Shown piece by piece: positions 1 to 6,900 of a stretch of 9,265 nucleotides of DNA. The stretch spans positions 1 to 9,265 of the forward strand of contig JAIRKN010000231.1 of the NCBI GenBank assembly GCA_031260095.1, given 5' to 3'. The position numbers and the translations under genes were made by a program. The notes under the pieces were generated by a model. It saw nothing but the letters and a program-made list of their open reading frames with translations, was not told where the DNA came from and searched no databases. This DNA comes from Tannerella sp. GTDB taxonomy: Bacteria > Bacteroidota > Bacteroidia > Bacteroidales > Tannerellaceae. Every line of letters starts with the position of its first letter. Positions within the stretch are counted from its first letter, which is position 1.

Positions 1-467
1 TAAAGCCAAAGAAGCGCCAGATTCTGCCGGATCCGGTGTACGGAGATACAAGGGTTACACGTTTTGTAAACCACTTGATGTATGATGGTAAAAAAAGTAT
101 CGCATTTGATATTTTTTATTCCGCTTTGGATAATGCAAAGGCAAAATTGCCGAATGAAGAAAAATCGGCGCTGGAAATTTGGAAATCGGCGCTGGAAAAT
201 ATTACTCCTAAAATAGAGGTAAAGTCTCGCCGTGTAGGTGGGGCAACCTTCCAGGTTCCAACCGAGATCCGTCCGGATCGTAAGGAGTCTATTTCAATGA
301 AAAATTTAATTGAGTATGCCCGTAAAAGAGGGGGCAAATCAATGTCGGATAAGTTGAGTGCGGAAATTGTAGATGCGTTCAATAACCAGGGTGGTGCGTT
401 CAAACGGAAGGAAGATATGCATCGTATGGCCGAAGCGAACCGCGCTTTTGCTTATTTCCGTTTTTAA
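1..467 (+). CDS. rpsG: 30S ribosomal protein S7 (uS7), 5' end cut by the window
   Basis: S7 is the primary assembly protein of the 30S head; it binds the 3' major domain of 16S rRNA and lines the E-site/mRNA exit region. The reading frame is open from base 3 and its first visible residues are [11 protein letters not shown], the normal S7 N-terminus, so only about four residues including the start lie upstream of the window. The GTG at 36 is an internal valine, not a start. The conserved block [10 protein letters not shown] and the Glu-Ile-Arg-Pro-Asp-Arg-Lys-Glu-Ser core are present. The protein ends in Ala-Tyr-Phe-Arg-Phe at a tandem TAA TAA stop. About 154 residues are visible, close to the roughly 158 I recall for Bacteroidales. 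It is followed 19 bases later by fusA, as in str operons generally. A perfect 16-base repeat lies inside the gene (see the repeat entry). Confidence 0.97.
   Translation, partial: KPKKRQILPDPVYGDTRVTRFVNHLMYDGKKSIAFDIFYSALDNAKAKLPNEEKSALEIWKSALENITPKIEVKSRRVGGATFQVPTEIRPDRKESISMKNLIEYARKRGGKSMSDKLSAEIVDAFNNQGGAFKRKEDMHRMAEANRAFAYFRF
162..198 (+). repeat. Perfect 16-base direct repeat within rpsG, 21-base period
   Basis: Bases 162-177 and 183-198 are identical (AAATCGGCGCTGGAAA). The period is 21 bases, so the reading frame is kept and the copies encode adjacent Lys-Ser-Ala-Leu-Glu segments (Lys-Ser-Ala-Leu-Glu-Ile-Trp, then Lys-Ser-Ala-Leu-Glu-Asn-Ile). The copies use the same codons throughout. 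The amino-acid similarity of the two segments is probably old, since related S7 proteins as I recall them have a similar pair. The base-level identity could be a local duplication, conversion or chance. Confidence 0.75.
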
Positions 468-486
468 TAATTAATGAATCAAAAAG

Positions 487-2613
487 ATGAGCAAAGTTGA
501 CGGAATATTAAAATATACAAGAAACATCGGTATTATGGCGCATATCGATGCAGGTAAAACAACAACTTCCGAACGTATTCTTTTTTATACAGGACTTACC
601 CATAAGATCGGCGAGGTGCATGACGGCGCCGCAACAATGGACTGGATGGAGCAGGAGCAGGAACGGGGTATCACAATTACATCCGCTGCAACTACCGCTT
701 TCTGGAATTATGATAACGAGAAATATAAAATAAATCTGATCGACACTCCGGGACACGTTGACTTTACCGTTGAAGTAGAGCGTTCATTACGTATCCTGGA
801 TGGCGCCGTAGCCGCATTTTGTGCAGTCGGCGGCGTGGAACCGCAATCGGAGACGGTATGGCGTCAGGCGGATAAATACAATGTTCCCCGCATCGGTTAT
901 GTAAATAAAATGGATCGTTCGGGTGCGAACTTTTTTGAAGTGGTTCGTCAAGTAAAAGATATATTGGGGGCGCTTCCTTGTCCTATTCAGATACCGATCG
1001 GGTCGGAAGAAAATTTCAAAGGGGTCGTTGACCTGATTACAATGAAAGCTATTCTCTGGCATGATGAGACGATGGGCGCCGAATACAGTGAGGAAGAAAT
1101 ACCGGCGGATTTGCTGGAAGAAGCGAAGGAATGGCGTGATAAAATGCTGGAAACGATCGCTGAGTGTGATGATGTTATTATGGAGAAATATTTCGATGAT
1201 CCGTCAACTATCACCGCAGATGAGATTCATGCGGCGATCCGTAAAGGCACTATATCTATGGCGATTAATCCGATGATATGCGGATCCTCATTCAAAAATA
1301 AAGGCGTGCAGACTCTGCTGAATGCAGTTTGTTTATATCTGCCCAGTCCGGTAGACACACCTGCCATTGAAGGTCATGATGTGAATGATCCGGATAAAAT
1401 AATTGTGCGTAAGCCTCTTACGGAAGAGCCTTTAACGGCTTTGGCATTTAAGATTGCAACCGATCCGTATGTAGGTCGTTTATGCTTTTTCCGTGTTTAT
1501 TCGGGCGAGATGAATGCCGGTTCTTATGTATATAATACACGTTCCGAAAAGAAAGAACGTATATCCCGTTTGTTTCAGATGCACTCTAATAAGCAGAATC
1601 CGATGGAAAAGATCGGTTGTGGCGATATCGGTGCAGGGGTAGGTTTTAAGGATATACGCACAGGCGATACCCTGTGTGATGAAAATCATCCGGTTATATT
1701 AGAATCCATGGAATTCCCGGATCCGGTTATCGGTATTGCGATAGAGCCTAAAACTCAAAAAGATATGGATCGCTTGGGTACCGGTCTGGCTAAGTTAGCG
1801 GAAGAAGATCCTACGTTCCGTGTTGAAACCAATGAAGACACGGGTCAGACAATCATACGCGGTATGGGCGAGCTTCATCTGGAAATCATTATTGATCGTT
1901 TACGTCGTGAATTTAAAGTGGAGTGTAACCAGGGACGTCCGTTGGTATCCTATAAGGAAGCCATTACACAAACAGTGGAATTACGCGAGGTCTATAAGAA
2001 ACAAACCGGTGGTCGCGGTAAATTTGCGGATATTATTGTAAGCGTAGGACCTGCTGATGCCGACTTTGAAGAACATCTTCAATTTGTTGATGAAGTAAAA
2101 GGAGGTAATGTGCCGAAAGAATACATACCTTCCGTGCAGGCAGGTTTTAAGAAAGCGATGAATAATGGCGTGTTGGCCGGATATGCGCTGGATAAACTGA
2201 AAGTCGTGTTAAAAGACGGATCTTTTCATCCGGTCGACTCAGACCAGTTGTCATTTGAGATTTGTGCTATTCAGGCGTTCAAGAATGCGTGCGTGAAAGC
2301 CGGTCCTGTTTTGATGGAGCCGATCATGAAAATAGAAGTAGTAACACCTGAAGAGAGTATGGGGGATGTGATCAGCGACCTGAATAAGCGTCGCGGTCAG
2401 GTAGAAGGAATGGAATCAAGCCGTACAGGTGCGCGTATTGTGAAAGCGAAAGTGCCTTTGGCGGAAACATTCGGTTATGTAACGGCGTTGCGTACGATTA
2501 CCTCCGGCCGTGCCACTTCATCTATGCAGTTTTCGCATTACGAGCAGCTTTCTTCTTCGATTGCGAAGCAGGTGCTTACCGAAATGCAGGGACGTGTTGA
2601 TCTGATCAAATAA
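487..2613 (+). CDS. fusA: Translation elongation factor G (EF-G)
   Basis: EF-G is the cytoplasmic GTPase that drives tRNA-mRNA translocation on the ribosome and, with RRF, splits post-termination ribosomes. The 708-residue length fits the family. All GTP-binding motifs are intact: P-loop Ala-His-Ile-Asp-Ala-Gly-Lys-Thr at residues 18-25, switch I Arg-Gly-Ile-Thr-Ile at 60-64, Asp-Thr-Pro-Gly-His at 86-90 and Asn-Lys-Met-Asp at 140-143. Gly-Met-Gly-Glu-Leu-His-Leu-Glu (459-466) marks domain III. The domain IV tip keeps its conserved histidine (His581, aligned with E. coli His584 by my reading). Domain V carries the Lys-Arg-Arg-Gly-Gln-Val-Glu-Gly motif. Intact GTPase motifs make this the housekeeping translocase rather than the GTPase-deficient EF-G2 paralogue reported in Bacteroides. 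The ATG at 487 follows an A-rich spacer without a Shine-Dalgarno sequence. rpsJ starts 14 bases after the stop, with no tuf gene between. Confidence 0.98.
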   Translation: MSKVDGILKYTRNIGIMAHIDAGKTTTSERILFYTGLTHKIGEVHDGAATMDWMEQEQERGITITSAATTAFWNYDNEKYKINLIDTPGHVDFTVEVERSLRILDGAVAAFCAVGGVEPQSETVWRQADKYNVPRIGYVNKMDRSGANFFEVVRQVKDILGALPCPIQIPIGSEENFKGVVDLITMKAILWHDETMGAEYSEEEIPADLLEEAKEWRDKMLETIAECDDVIMEKYFDDPSTITADEIHAAIRKGTISMAINPMICGSSFKNKGVQTLLNAVCLYLPSPVDTPAIEGHDVNDPDKIIVRKPLTEEPLTALAFKIATDPYVGRLCFFRVYSGEMNAGSYVYNTRSEKKERISRLFQMHSNKQNPMEKIGCGDIGAGVGFKDIRTGDTLCDENHPVILESMEFPDPVIGIAIEPKTQKDMDRLGTGLAKLAEEDPTFRVETNEDTGQTIIRGMGELHLEIIIDRLRREFKVECNQGRPLVSYKEAITQTVELREVYKKQTGGRGKFADIIVSVGPADADFEEHLQFVDEVKGGNVPKEYIPSVQAGFKKAMNNGVLAGYALDKLKVVLKDGSFHPVDSDQLSFEICAIQAFKNACVKAGPVLMEPIMKIEVVTPEESMGDVISDLNKRRGQVEGMESSRTGARIVKAKVPLAETFGYVTALRTITSGRATSSMQFSHYEQLSSSIAKQVLTEMQGRVDLIK

Positions 2614-2627
2614 TTAAAAGATATAAT

Positions 2628-2933
2628 ATGAGCCAGAAAATCAGAATTAAATTAAAATCTTACGATTATTCGCTGGTCGACAGATCTTCGGAAAAAATCG
2701 TTAAGACCGTAAAGGCTACCGGTGCAATCGTAAGCGGACCGATTCCTCTTCCTACGCACAAACGTATTTTTACGGTAAACCGCTCAACTTTTGTAAATAA
2801 GAAGTCTCGCGAGCAGTTCGAATTGTCTTCTTATAAAAGATTGATTGATATTTACAGTTCAACTCCCAAAACCGTCGATGCTTTGATGAAGTTGGAATTG
2901 CCGAGCGGCGTTGAGGTAGAGATTAAAGTATAG
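2628..2933 (+). CDS. rpsJ: 30S ribosomal protein S10 (uS10, NusE)
   Basis: S10 sits in the 30S head and, as NusE, also pairs with NusB and NusG in transcription antitermination and transcription-translation coupling. The 101-residue product matches the family (103 in E. coli). It has the basic N-terminus [10 protein letters not shown], the Gly-Pro-Ile-Pro-Leu-Pro-Thr motif, and the extended loop [12 protein letters not shown] that reaches into the head. Val56 aligns with E. coli Val57, a site where tigecycline-resistance changes are known, and is wild type here. In E. coli this gene opens the S10 operon behind a long regulatory leader. Here it follows fusA by only 14 bases, so there is no room for that leader. 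The gene ends in TAG and is followed by the longest spacer of the window, 48 bases. Confidence 0.97.
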   Translation: MSQKIRIKLKSYDYSLVDRSSEKIVKTVKATGAIVSGPIPLPTHKRIFTVNRSTFVNKKSREQFELSSYKRLIDIYSSTPKTVDALMKLELPSGVEVEIKV

Positions 2934-2937
2934 GCTA

Positions 2938-2966
2938 TTGACAGAGTCATAAGCAATAAGTAAAAT
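2938..2966 (+). promoter_or_regulatory. E. coli sigma-70-like promoter match in the rpsJ-rplC spacer
   Basis: TTGACA at 2938-2943 is a perfect -35 consensus. It is followed after exactly 17 bases by TAAAAT at 2961-2966, a five-of-six match to the -10 consensus. It would start transcripts about 8-10 bases before the rplC ATG at 2982. If the host is Bacteroidota, as the proteins suggest, its primary sigma factor is known to prefer TTTG and TAnnTTTG boxes. I see no TAnnTTTG in this spacer, so the match may be inert in its own cell. Treat as a sequence match, not a demonstrated promoter. Confidence 0.2.
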
Positions 2967-2981
2967 TTAAAATTAAGTGAA

Positions 2982-3599
2982 ATGCCAGGATTATTAGGAA
3001 AAAAAATCGGAATGACTTCCGTTTTCAGTGCCGAGGGAAAAAATCTTCCATGCACTGTTATCGAATTAGGTCCTTGTGTTGTTACGCAGATCAAGACAGA
3101 AGAAAAAGATGGCTATAAGGCAGTTCAGTTGGGTTTCCAGGAAAAGAAAGAGAAGCATACAACGAAACCGGAAGCCGGTCACTTCAAGAAGGCAAACGTA
3201 GCTCCGCAAAGATACTTGGCCGAGTTCAAGGGATTTGAGAATGAATATAAACCCGGAGATGTGATTACAGCAGAGTTCTTCAATGACGCTATTTTTGTGG
3301 ATGTTGTCGGAACATCTAAAGGGAAAGGATTTCAGGGTGTTATGAAACGTCACGGATTTGGTGGCGTTGGTGAAATGACACATGGTCAGAGCGACCGTCA
3401 GCGTAAACCGGGTAGTATCGGCGCTTGTTCGTATCCTGCGAAAGTATTCAAGGGTACGCGTATGGCCGGTCAGATGGGAAACGTCCGTGTGACGATACAA
3501 AATCTGGAGGTGATAAAAGTATTGCCGGAACAAAATCTTTTGATGGTAAAAGGTTCGGTTCCCGGAGCAAAAGGTTCAATTTTATTAGTAGAAGTATAA
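2982..3599 (+). CDS. rplC: 50S ribosomal protein L3 (uL3)
   Basis: L3 is an early-assembling 50S protein whose long loop reaches the peptidyl transferase centre; it binds near the 3' end of 23S rRNA. The product is 205 residues (209 in E. coli). It shows the N-terminal [18 protein letters not shown] at 61-68, the signature Gly-Thr-Ser-Lys-Gly-Lys-Gly-Phe at 110-117, and Met-Ala-Gly-Gln-Met-Gly at 161-166. At the loop, residues 148-153 read Ala-Cys-Ser-Tyr-Pro-Ala where E. coli has Gln-Asn-Gln-Thr-Pro-Gly. The E. coli glutamine methylated by PrmB (Gln150) is therefore serine here (bases 3429-3431). The ATG start has no Shine-Dalgarno sequence. An A8 run spans codons near the start (2999-3006). 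rplD follows after 4 bases. Confidence 0.97.
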   Translation: MPGLLGKKIGMTSVFSAEGKNLPCTVIELGPCVVTQIKTEEKDGYKAVQLGFQEKKEKHTTKPEAGHFKKANVAPQRYLAEFKGFENEYKPGDVITAEFFNDAIFVDVVGTSKGKGFQGVMKRHGFGGVGEMTHGQSDRQRKPGSIGACSYPAKVFKGTRMAGQMGNVRVTIQNLEVIKVLPEQNLLMVKGSVPGAKGSILLVEV

Positions 3600-3603
3600 G
3601 GAA

Positions 3604-4233
3604 ATGGAACTAAACGTATTAAATAAAAAAGGAGAAGAAACCGGAAGAAAGGTGACTCTTCATGATGCGGTTTTTGGAATTGAACCGAATGATCATGCGA
3701 TCTATTTGGACGTAAAGCAATATATGGCAAACCGTCGTCAGGGTACGCATAAATCTAAAGAAAGAAGCGAGATAACAGGAAGTACACGTAAGCTTATCCG
3801 CCAGAAGGGTAGTGGAGGTGCACGCCGTGGCGATATCAAATCGCCGGTATTAGTTGGTGGCGGACGTGTATTTGGCCCTAAGCCGCGCGACTATAGCTTC
3901 AAACTAAATAAGAAAGTGAAAGCATTGGCCCGTAAATCGGCGCTTTCTTATAAGGCAAAAGAAAATGCCATTACCGTTGTGGAAGATTTTAATATGGAAG
4001 CTCCGAAGACAAAAGACTTCCTTACATTTATGAAAGATCTCAAACTGGATGGTAAAAAAATACTGATGGTATTGCCGGAAAATAATAAGTTTGTGTATCT
4101 GTCGGCTCGTAATCTGAAATCAGCCAAGATTGTAACCGTTTCCGAATTGAATACATATAAGGTGCTTGATGCGGGAAGCCTGCTTCTGACAGAGAGTTCG
4201 ATAGCTATCATTGAGAAAAATTTAACATCATAA
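3604..4233 (+). CDS. rplD: 50S ribosomal protein L4 (uL4)
   Basis: L4 is a 50S assembly protein; its extended loop forms part of the polypeptide exit tunnel constriction together with L22, near the macrolide site. The 209-residue product is slightly longer than the 201 of E. coli. The basic tunnel loop covers roughly residues 43-99 and includes Arg-Arg-Gln-Gly-Thr-His-Lys-Ser-Lys and Gly-Ser-Gly-Gly-Ala-Arg-Arg-Gly-Asp. After it come [13 protein letters not shown] and a globular C-terminal half. In E. coli, L4 also represses its own operon through the S10 leader. That leader has no equivalent before rpsJ in this window, so any feedback must act elsewhere or by another route. The start lies 4 bases after the rplC stop. 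The GGA of TAAGGAAATG is too close to the ATG to act as a normal ribosome binding site. Confidence 0.97.
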   Translation: MELNVLNKKGEETGRKVTLHDAVFGIEPNDHAIYLDVKQYMANRRQGTHKSKERSEITGSTRKLIRQKGSGGARRGDIKSPVLVGGGRVFGPKPRDYSFKLNKKVKALARKSALSYKAKENAITVVEDFNMEAPKTKDFLTFMKDLKLDGKKILMVLPENNKFVYLSARNLKSAKIVTVSELNTYKVLDAGSLLLTESSIAIIEKNLTS

Positions 4234-4238
4234 GGAGG
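4231..4238 (+). promoter_or_regulatory. Perfect Shine-Dalgarno sequence before rplW
   Basis: TAAGGAGG matches the anti-Shine-Dalgarno complement at 8 of 8 positions. It overlaps the rplD stop codon (TAA at 4231-4233) and ends 7 bases before the rplW ATG at 4246, the ideal spacing. The upstream regions of nearly all other genes here are A/T-rich with no such match, as expected for Bacteroidota. Whether the ribosome of this organism uses it cannot be told from the window. A comparable AAGGAGGT inside fusA (2099-2106) shows that such strings also occur without function. Confidence 0.5.
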
Positions 4239-4245
4239 CAGCGAT

Positions 4246-4539
4246 ATGGGAATTATTATTAAACCGATAGTAACGGAAAAACAAACGGCTATGACAGAAA
4301 AGATGCCTAACCGTTTTGGATTCCGTGTTTCTCCGAAAGCCAACAAGCTGGAGATCAAGAAGGCCATTGAAGATATGTACAATGTGAGTGTTGTCAGTGT
4401 AAATACGATGAATTATTCGGGTAAGGTAAAAAGCCGTTATACGAAATCAGGTGTTATTACAGGCCGTCAGGACTCATTTAAAAAAGCAATAATAACATTG
4501 AAAGAAGGAGATACAATCGACTTTTTCAGTAATATTTAA
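4246..4539 (+). CDS. rplW: 50S ribosomal protein L23 (uL23)
   Basis: L23 sits at the mouth of the peptide exit tunnel and is the docking point for trigger factor and the signal recognition particle. The product is 97 residues (100 in E. coli) and begins with the typical Lys-Pro-Ile-Val-Thr-Glu-Lys. Glu11 in that motif aligns with E. coli Glu18, the trigger factor contact, so chaperone docking is probably conserved. The basic tunnel-facing loop [10 protein letters not shown] and the C-terminal Lys-Glu-Gly-Asp-Thr-Ile-Asp-Phe-Phe are family features. This is the only gene in the window with a perfect Shine-Dalgarno sequence at ideal distance. rplB follows after 8 bases. Confidence 0.97.
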   Translation: MGIIIKPIVTEKQTAMTEKMPNRFGFRVSPKANKLEIKKAIEDMYNVSVVSVNTMNYSGKVKSRYTKSGVITGRQDSFKKAIITLKEGDTIDFFSNI

Positions 4540-4547
4540 TAAAAGAG

Positions 4548-5372
4548 ATGGGAATACGTAAATTAAAGCCCACAACCCCGGGGCAAAGACACAAAGTTAT
4601 CGGTGCATTTGATAAAATCACTGCAAGTACACCGGAGAAATCTCTTGTTGTAGGTAAAAATCGTTCGGGTGGACGTAATAACACGGGTAAAATGACCATG
4701 CGTTATATTGGAGGCGGACACAAACGCCGGTACCGGATTATCGACTTCAAGAGAAATAAAGATGGCGTTCCTGCAACAGTAAAAGCGATAGAGTATGATC
4801 CGAATCGTACGTCGCGTATCGCATTGTTGTATTATGCCGACGGATATAAAAGCTATATCGTCGCTCCTAATGGATTGGAAGTTGGCCAGACAGTGATGTC
4901 AGGTGGCAATGCTGCGCCTGAAATAGGAAACGCATTACCAATGAAGGATATTCCGGTGGGTACGATTATTCACAATATCGAACTTCGTCCGGGTCAGGGT
5001 GCAAAGCTTGTACGTTCGGCCGGCGCTTTTGCCCAGTTAACTTCAAGGGAAGGAACTTATGTTATTATAAGAATGCCTTCCGGAGAAACGAGAAAGATAT
5101 TGTCGATATGTAAAGCGACTATAGGTAGTGTGGGAAATTCAGACCACGCGCTTGAAAAATCAGGAAAAGCCGGTCGTTCGAGATGGTTGGGACGTCGTCC
5201 ACGTAACCGCGGGGTTGTAATGAACCCGGTTGATCACCCGATGGGTGGTGGCGAAGGACGTGCGTCGGGAGGTCATCCTCGTTCACGCAAAGGCTTGTAT
5301 GCTAAAGGTCTTAAAACAAGAGCTCCGAAGAAATCATCTTCACGCTATATAATTGAGAAAAGGAAAAAGTAA
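4548..5372 (+). CDS. rplB: 50S ribosomal protein L2 (uL2)
   Basis: L2 is one of the largest 50S proteins; it binds 23S rRNA domain IV near the peptidyl transferase centre and is needed for subunit joining. The product has 274 residues (273 in E. coli). The RNA-binding N-terminal half contains Gly-Gly-Gly-His-Lys-Arg-Arg-Tyr-Arg at 55-63. The C-terminal signature Asn-Pro-Val-Asp-His-Pro begins at residue 226, and His230 corresponds to the histidine known as His229 in E. coli. The following residue pair is Pro-Met rather than the Pro-His of E. coli, a form I recall as usual in Bacteroidota. The basic tail ends in Glu-Lys-Arg-Lys-Lys. The ATG has no Shine-Dalgarno sequence. A 23-base spacer separates the gene from rpsS. 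Confidence 0.98.
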   Translation: MGIRKLKPTTPGQRHKVIGAFDKITASTPEKSLVVGKNRSGGRNNTGKMTMRYIGGGHKRRYRIIDFKRNKDGVPATVKAIEYDPNRTSRIALLYYADGYKSYIVAPNGLEVGQTVMSGGNAAPEIGNALPMKDIPVGTIIHNIELRPGQGAKLVRSAGAFAQLTSREGTYVIIRMPSGETRKILSICKATIGSVGNSDHALEKSGKAGRSRWLGRRPRNRGVVMNPVDHPMGGGEGRASGGHPRSRKGLYAKGLKTRAPKKSSSRYIIEKRKK

Positions 5373-5395
5373 ACTGATTAATTGAAAGAAAACTT

Positions 5396-5662
5396 ATGAG
5401 TCGTTCATTAAAAAAAGGTCCGTACATCAATGTGAAGCTGGAGCAGAAAGTTTTAGCAATGAATGAATCGGGCAAGAAAGCGGTAATTAAAACATGGGCG
5501 CGCGCATCGATGATTTCACCGGATTTTGTGGGTCATACGATTGCCGTTCATAATGGAAATAAATTTATTCCGGTGTTTATCACTGAGAATATGGTAGGTC
5601 ATAAATTAGGGGAATTTTCGCCAACGCGTATGTTCCGCGGCCATGCCGGTAATAAAAGATAA
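5396..5662 (+). CDS. rpsS: 30S ribosomal protein S19 (uS19)
   Basis: S19 lies in the 30S head, forms a complex with S13, and contacts 16S rRNA and the A-site finger bridge to the 50S. The 88-residue product is close to the family length (92 in E. coli). It starts [10 protein letters not shown], and its C-terminal half contains the signature [18 protein letters not shown], then Pro-Thr-Arg-Met-Phe-Arg-Gly-His. The ATG at 5396 fits the conserved N-terminus, and no Shine-Dalgarno sequence precedes it. An A7 run occurs at 5410-5416 in the Lys-Lys codons. rplV follows after 11 bases, the order seen in most S10 operons. Confidence 0.97.
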   Translation: MSRSLKKGPYINVKLEQKVLAMNESGKKAVIKTWARASMISPDFVGHTIAVHNGNKFIPVFITENMVGHKLGEFSPTRMFRGHAGNKR

Positions 5663-5673
5663 ATTATTAGACT

Positions 5674-6108
5674 ATGGGTGCAAGAAAAAGAATATCAGCA
5701 GAGGCAAGAAAAGAAGCGTTGAAAAGCGTATCTTTTGCAAAATTGAACAATGTGCCGAGTTCGCCGCGTAAGATGCGTCTTGTGGTAGACATGATCCGTG
5801 GTATGGAGGTATTCCGCGCTTTGGGAGTGTTGAAATACTCAAACAAAGAAGCTGCGGCTAAAGTAGAAAAGCTGCTTCGTTCAGCGATTGCCAATTGGGA
5901 GCAGAAGAATGAGCGGAAGGCGGAAAGTGGAGAATTATATGTGACATCAGTAAACGTGGATTGTTCAACCACATTGAAACGTATGCGTCCCGCGCCGCAA
6001 GGTCGCGGTTACCGTATCCGTAAACGTTCGAATCACGTTACTTTGTTTGTCGATACAAAAGATGTTGTGAAGAATGATACAGAAAATAATATGGAAAGTC
6101 AAAATTAA
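5674..6108 (+). CDS. rplV: 50S ribosomal protein L22 (uL22)
   Basis: L22 binds all domains of 23S rRNA during assembly, and its long beta-hairpin lines the exit tunnel opposite L4. The hairpin and following signature are clear: [17 protein letters not shown] at residues 102-118, then Ser-Asn-His-Val-Thr-Leu-Phe-Val. The core begins at Ser-Pro-Arg-Lys-Met-Arg-Leu-Val (30-37). The protein is 144 residues against 110 in E. coli. The extra length comes from a charged N-terminal extension of about 20 residues and a C-terminal tail (about 127-144) rich in Asn, Asp and Glu. Both additions are in frame, with no sign of a frameshift. I believe Bacteroidota L22 is generally longer than the E. coli form, but cannot compare here. 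rpsC starts 6 bases after the stop. Confidence 0.96.
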   Translation: MGARKRISAEARKEALKSVSFAKLNNVPSSPRKMRLVVDMIRGMEVFRALGVLKYSNKEAAAKVEKLLRSAIANWEQKNERKAESGELYVTSVNVDCSTTLKRMRPAPQGRGYRIRKRSNHVTLFVDTKDVVKNDTENNMESQN

Positions 6109-6114
6109 TTGCAG

Positions 6115-6882
6115 ATGGGACAGAAAGTAAATCCGATTAGTAATCGTTTGGGAATTATCCGAGGTTGGGATTCCAACTGGTATGGCGGAAAGAATTATGG
6201 TGATATGCTGTTGGAAGACAGTAAGATCCGTAATTATCTGAATGCCCGTCTGGCAAAGGCAAGCATTTCACGTATCATTATTGAGCGTACTTTGAAGTTA
6301 ATAACAATCACGGTATGCACTTCACGTCCGGGTATTATTATCGGGAAAGCCGGATCGGAAGTAGATAAACTGAAAGAGGAACTGAAAAAGATCACAGACA
6401 AAGAAGTCCAGATCAATATATTTGAGATTAAGCGTCCTGAGTTGGATGCTGTGATTGTGGCAAACAACATTGCCCGTCAGTTGGAAGGTAAGATTGCGTA
6501 CCGTCGTGCAGTGAAAATGGCTATTGCTTCTACGATGCGTATGGGGGCCGAAGGTATAAAAGTGCAGGTTTCCGGTCGTTTGAACGGAGCTGAAATGGCT
6601 CGTTCCGAAATGTATAAAGAAGGGCGTACGCCGTTGCATACATTCCGCGCCGATATTGATTATGCATTAGCCGAAGCTTTGACAAAAGTCGGCCTTTTAG
6701 GTATCAAGATCTGGATTTGCCGTGGCGAAGTGTACGGAAAGAAAGATCTGGCTCCTTCATTTACATCATCAAAGGATACCGGCTATAAAGGTGGCGAAGG
6801 TTCCGGGCGTGGTGATAGGCCGTTCAAAAGAAGAAAGGGCGATCGGGACAGAGATAGAGATAGAGACAGGGCGAATCGTTAA
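6115..6882 (+). CDS. rpsC: 30S ribosomal protein S3 (uS3) with an Asp-Arg repeat tail
   Basis: S3 sits at the mRNA entry channel of the 30S and takes part in mRNA unwinding. I place the start at the ATG at 6115, giving the family N-terminus Met-Gly-Gln-Lys-Val-Asn-Pro. The frame opens at a TTG at 6109, directly after the rplV stop, but that would add only an unconserved Met-Gln. The type II KH domain shows Gly-Ile-Ile-Ile-Gly-Lys-Ala-Gly at residues 73-80. Arg130, Arg131 and Lys134 correspond to the E. coli residues (131, 132, 135) linked to helicase activity. The conserved fold ends near Cys-Arg-Gly-Glu-Val-Tyr-Gly-Lys-Lys (202-210). A 45-residue basic, glycine-rich tail follows and ends in five Asp-Arg pairs plus Ala-Asn-Arg. 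The total is 255 residues against 233 in E. coli. rplP follows after 18 bases. Confidence 0.97.
   Translation: MGQKVNPISNRLGIIRGWDSNWYGGKNYGDMLLEDSKIRNYLNARLAKASISRIIIERTLKLITITVCTSRPGIIIGKAGSEVDKLKEELKKITDKEVQINIFEIKRPELDAVIVANNIARQLEGKIAYRRAVKMAIASTMRMGAEGIKVQVSGRLNGAEMARSEMYKEGRTPLHTFRADIDYALAEALTKVGLLGIKIWICRGEVYGKKDLAPSFTSSKDTGYKGGEGSGRGDRPFKRRKGDRDRDRDRDRANR
6841..6870 (+). repeat. Five hexamer repeats encoding (Asp-Arg)5 at the S3 C-terminus
   Basis: Five imperfect hexamers of the form GAY-MGR run in frame: GATCGG, GACAGA, GATAGA, GATAGA, GACAGG. They encode Asp-Arg five times (S3 residues 243-252), three residues before the stop. The middle copies differ from each other by a single third-position base, as expected for slippage-driven expansion. 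AGA/AGG codons appear here, whereas the surrounding genes use CGT heavily for arginine. Confidence 0.9.
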
Positions 6883-6900
6883 AGATAAAAATTAAATGTT

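Noticed and set aside
36..38. GTG at 36 as the start of rpsG
   Set aside because: The same frame is open back to base 3 and reads as the conserved S7 N-terminus, so this is an internal valine of a gene that begins before the window.
487..2613. fusA as the GTPase-deficient EF-G2 paralogue known from Bacteroides
   Set aside because: All GTP-binding motifs are intact and the gene lies in the str position, which fits the housekeeping EF-G.
2934..2954. Hairpin terminator between rpsJ and rplC
   Set aside because: Only a 4-base-pair stem with a 3-base loop, plus 3 outer pairs across two mismatches, can form, with no T-run after it. This is too weak for an intrinsic terminator.
3506..3510. GGAGG strings inside rplC (3506-3510), rplD, rplB and other genes
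   Set aside because: They sit in coding sequence without a start codon of a real gene at a suitable distance. They show that GGAGG alone is common here and not evidence for initiation.
3066..3533. A 155-codon open frame on the minus strand opposite rplC
   Set aside because: It lies wholly antisense to a clearly conserved ribosomal gene, its translation resembles no family I recognise, and the shadow frames of the other genes look the same.
3948..4382. A 144-codon minus-strand frame across the rplD-rplW junction
   Set aside because: It is antisense to two well-conserved genes, has a serine- and isoleucine-rich composition expected of a reverse-complement shadow, and no promoter or start signal stands out.
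6109..6114. TTG at 6109 as the start of rpsC
   Set aside because: It adds only two residues before the conserved Met-Gly-Gln-Lys-Val-Asn-Pro N-terminus. The ATG at 6115 is the normal family start.
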